From: an uncultured Parabacteroides sp.
GTDB lineage: Bacteria > Bacteroidota > Bacteroidia > Bacteroidales > Tannerellaceae
Length of the DNA: 64,000 bases
Assembly: GCA_949289155.1 (NCBI GenBank)
Contig: CASEMX010000003.1
Coordinates: forward strand, 1 to 64,000
Direction of reading: 5' to 3'
Below are positions 62,682 through 64,000 of this stretch, piece after piece. The notes beneath the pieces are model-generated. The model ran no database searches. It was not told the origin of the DNA and saw nothing but the letters and a program-made list of their open reading frames with translations. Each line of letters starts with the position of its first letter. The first letter of the stretch is position 1. The position numbers and the translations under genes were made by a program.

Positions 62682-64000
62682 CTATATTATCTGATTGGAT
62701 TTTTTCTGATAAAGATAATAGCGGTTAATCACTTCATTGACGTAATTAAATGTCTCCGAACCTCGTAAATATCCATGTTTACAGACCGGATCATTATAAT
62801 ATTCCGGGTCACTTTTCAATCGGACAAATTCGGCTACATTATCATCCCATCGGTAAGGGTCCTTTCCGTATTTCTCTGCCAGATGTTGCGCATCGTAAAT
62901 ATGACCTATCCCGGCGTTGTAAGCCGCTAAAGTGAATTTAATCTTCTCGTCCGGATCTTCTATCTTACTAAATCCTTGACGGAAACGACGTAAGCAATCT
63001 ACCCCCGTACGAATACTGGTGTCGGGGTCTTTTAATTCGTGCGGCGCTACGCCTAACCGACGTGCGGTGCTGGGGATAATTCCCATTAATCCTTCCGCGC
63101 CGGCCCAAGAAACGACATGCGGGTTAAACTTTGACTCTTGATAAGCGATAGAGGCAAGCAGACGCCAATCCCAATTCAACAACTTGGCATGTTTGCGGAA
63201 CAAATCGTCATACGGCGATAATTGCCCATCTTTTACTTCTGGTACTTCAAACCCTTCATTGGTTTTACTCAGCTCAAAATAACGCTTAGTAATTGCTTTG
63301 AATGAGGGATTACGACGTATATCGGTTGACCAAGCATTTATGGCTTGCGCCAACAAAGGAGAATTTTGTCGTACTGCCCATGATGAACGCTGCCGAAAGC
63401 TTATTTTCAACCGAGTATCAATATTCCAATAATAAGTACGGTTTAAACGAGCCAAATTATCGTCACTTATCGTATAGGGAATCTCTCCTTTGGACACTTT
63501 CTCTATTAAATCCTCCGTAGAAAGCGAATCTTTATCCAAAAGCATCATATGAATGCCTCCGCCCAATTCTTCATTTAGACTTTCTAAACGCTCGGCATAT
63601 TTCGAATCCTTCTGTACATAGACCGATTTACCGATAAGTTGCGTCACATCGGTGAGTATAGTATCTCCTTTATTTGCCCGTTGGACAATAACTTGGCTGG
63701 TTTGCTGCTCATGCCCGCAGAACAAAAGCCGTTGTTTGCTTTCGTTATTGATAAATATAGGATAAGTGATGATATCTGCCTCACCGGAATGAAGCATTGC
63801 TACCATTTGAGAATCAGTTTGTGCGATTTTTATATTCAGCTTTAAGCCTAAAGATTCAGCAAAGTCCTCCGCTAATTCATATTCATAGCCCATTGGCTGC
63901 ATACGGTACTGGAAATAGGAGGTAGAACTGTATAAAGTGACCGCAACTAACTCTCCCGAATCTTTAAGTTGTGGAAGATCTCGATAAAAGAAATCATCAC
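62682..64000 (-). CDS. mltF: MltF-like lytic transglycosylase, 5' end cut off
   Basis: The open frame runs to the window edge; 438 residues are visible, starting DDFFYRDLPQLKDSGELVAV, so the signal peptide is missing. Residues about 10-260 resemble a solute-binding family 3 domain, as in E. coli MltF. Residues about 275-430 are the SLT lysozyme-like domain with catalytic Glu in AYQESKFNP, then GLMGIIPSTARRLGV and LAAYNAGIGHI. It cleaves peptidoglycan glycan strands to anhydro-muropeptides and probably senses a ligand through the first domain. Confidence 0.93.
   Translation of the reverse strand, partial: DDFFYRDLPQLKDSGELVAVTLYSSTSYFQYRMQPMGYEYELAEDFAESLGLKLNIKIAQTDSQMVAMLHSGEADIITYPIFINNESKQRLLFCGHEQQTSQVIVQRANKGDTILTDVTQLIGKSVYVQKDSKYAERLESLNEELGGGIHMMLLDKDSLSTEDLIEKVSKGEIPYTISDDNLARLNRTYYWNIDTRLKISFRQRSSWAVRQNSPLLAQAINAWSTDIRRNPSFKAITKRYFELSKTNEGFEVPEVKDGQLSPYDDLFRKHAKLLNWDWRLLASIAYQESKFNPHVVSWAGAEGLMGIIPSTARRLGVAPHELKDPDTSIRTGVDCLRRFRQGFSKIEDPDEKIKFTLAAYNAGIGHIYDAQHLAEKYGKDPYRWDDNVAEFVRLKSDPEYYNDPVCKHGYLRGSETFNYVNEVINRYYLYQKKSNQII

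Overview
The window is about 64 kb from a member of the Bacteroidetes, most likely a Bacteroidales gut organism close to Parabacteroides. The pointers are promoters of the TAnnTTTG type (often with TTTG about 19-20 bases upstream), near absence of Shine-Dalgarno sequences, families typical of Bacteroidales (DUF5916, DUF3256, DUF6261, DUF4925, DUF5672, a Por-type sorting tail, GH92) and mid-range base composition. The genus is inference. I see no phage, plasmid, insertion sequence, CRISPR array or rRNA.

Layout. 1-5250: a TPP-riboswitch-led thiamine operon (thiS, thiG, thiC, thiH, then thiF behind a strong hairpin); no thiE is present. 5553-7059: a small HTH protein and a tandem universal stress protein. 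7372-15366: a Ser/Thr phosphorylation module (LytTR protein, membrane FHA protein, tiny acidic protein, zinc-ribbon FHA protein, PP2C phosphatase, Hanks-type kinase) followed by an outer-membrane-type protein and a large modular lipoprotein. 15370-20546: cysE, an isolated cobB/cbiA, an unrecognised 116-residue protein and a hybrid histidine kinase. 20999-23087: tRNA-Pro, rpe, comEC. 23411-28400: minus-strand DUF5916 protein, an iron-sulfur-flavoprotein-like reductase and an AspT-type transporter. 28513-36294: truA-transporter-DUF3256-MFS operon, an M15-like lipoprotein, trmN6 and lon. 36366-44466: GH92 mannosidase, two surface or secreted proteins, a cysteine desulfidase-like protein, DUF6261. 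45079-51068: DPP-IV-type peptidase, copper ATPase, lipoprotein. 51330-57682: LPS-core-like glycosyltransferases and sugar kinase, TSCPD protein, and a folC-MFS-ispE operon. 58058-62439: complete pstSCAB-phoU operon. 62682-64000: mltF-like lytic transglycosylase, cut by the window end.

The most unusual thing is between the genes. Seven intergenic regions hold short tandem arrays whose sequences differ from locus to locus (two of them share a motif) but whose periods fall into two classes: 40-42 bp (44.57-44.94 kb, 38.81-39.24 kb, 51.11-51.30 kb, 62.52-62.68 kb) and 21-23 bp (23.20-23.30 kb, 32.06-32.19 kb, 57.76-57.94 kb). These are close to four and two turns of B-DNA. Most units carry a palindrome and/or an A/T tract, so like faces of the helix recur through each array. 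They lie between convergent, divergent and co-directional genes, have no spacers and no cas genes, and are not explained by terminators. This is my best candidate for something undescribed. Other points of interest are a PstC with a PstS-like insert, a copper ATPase with a detachable C-terminal HMA domain, a ThiF without its usual cysteines, and the FHA/PP2C/kinase module with its acidic small protein.
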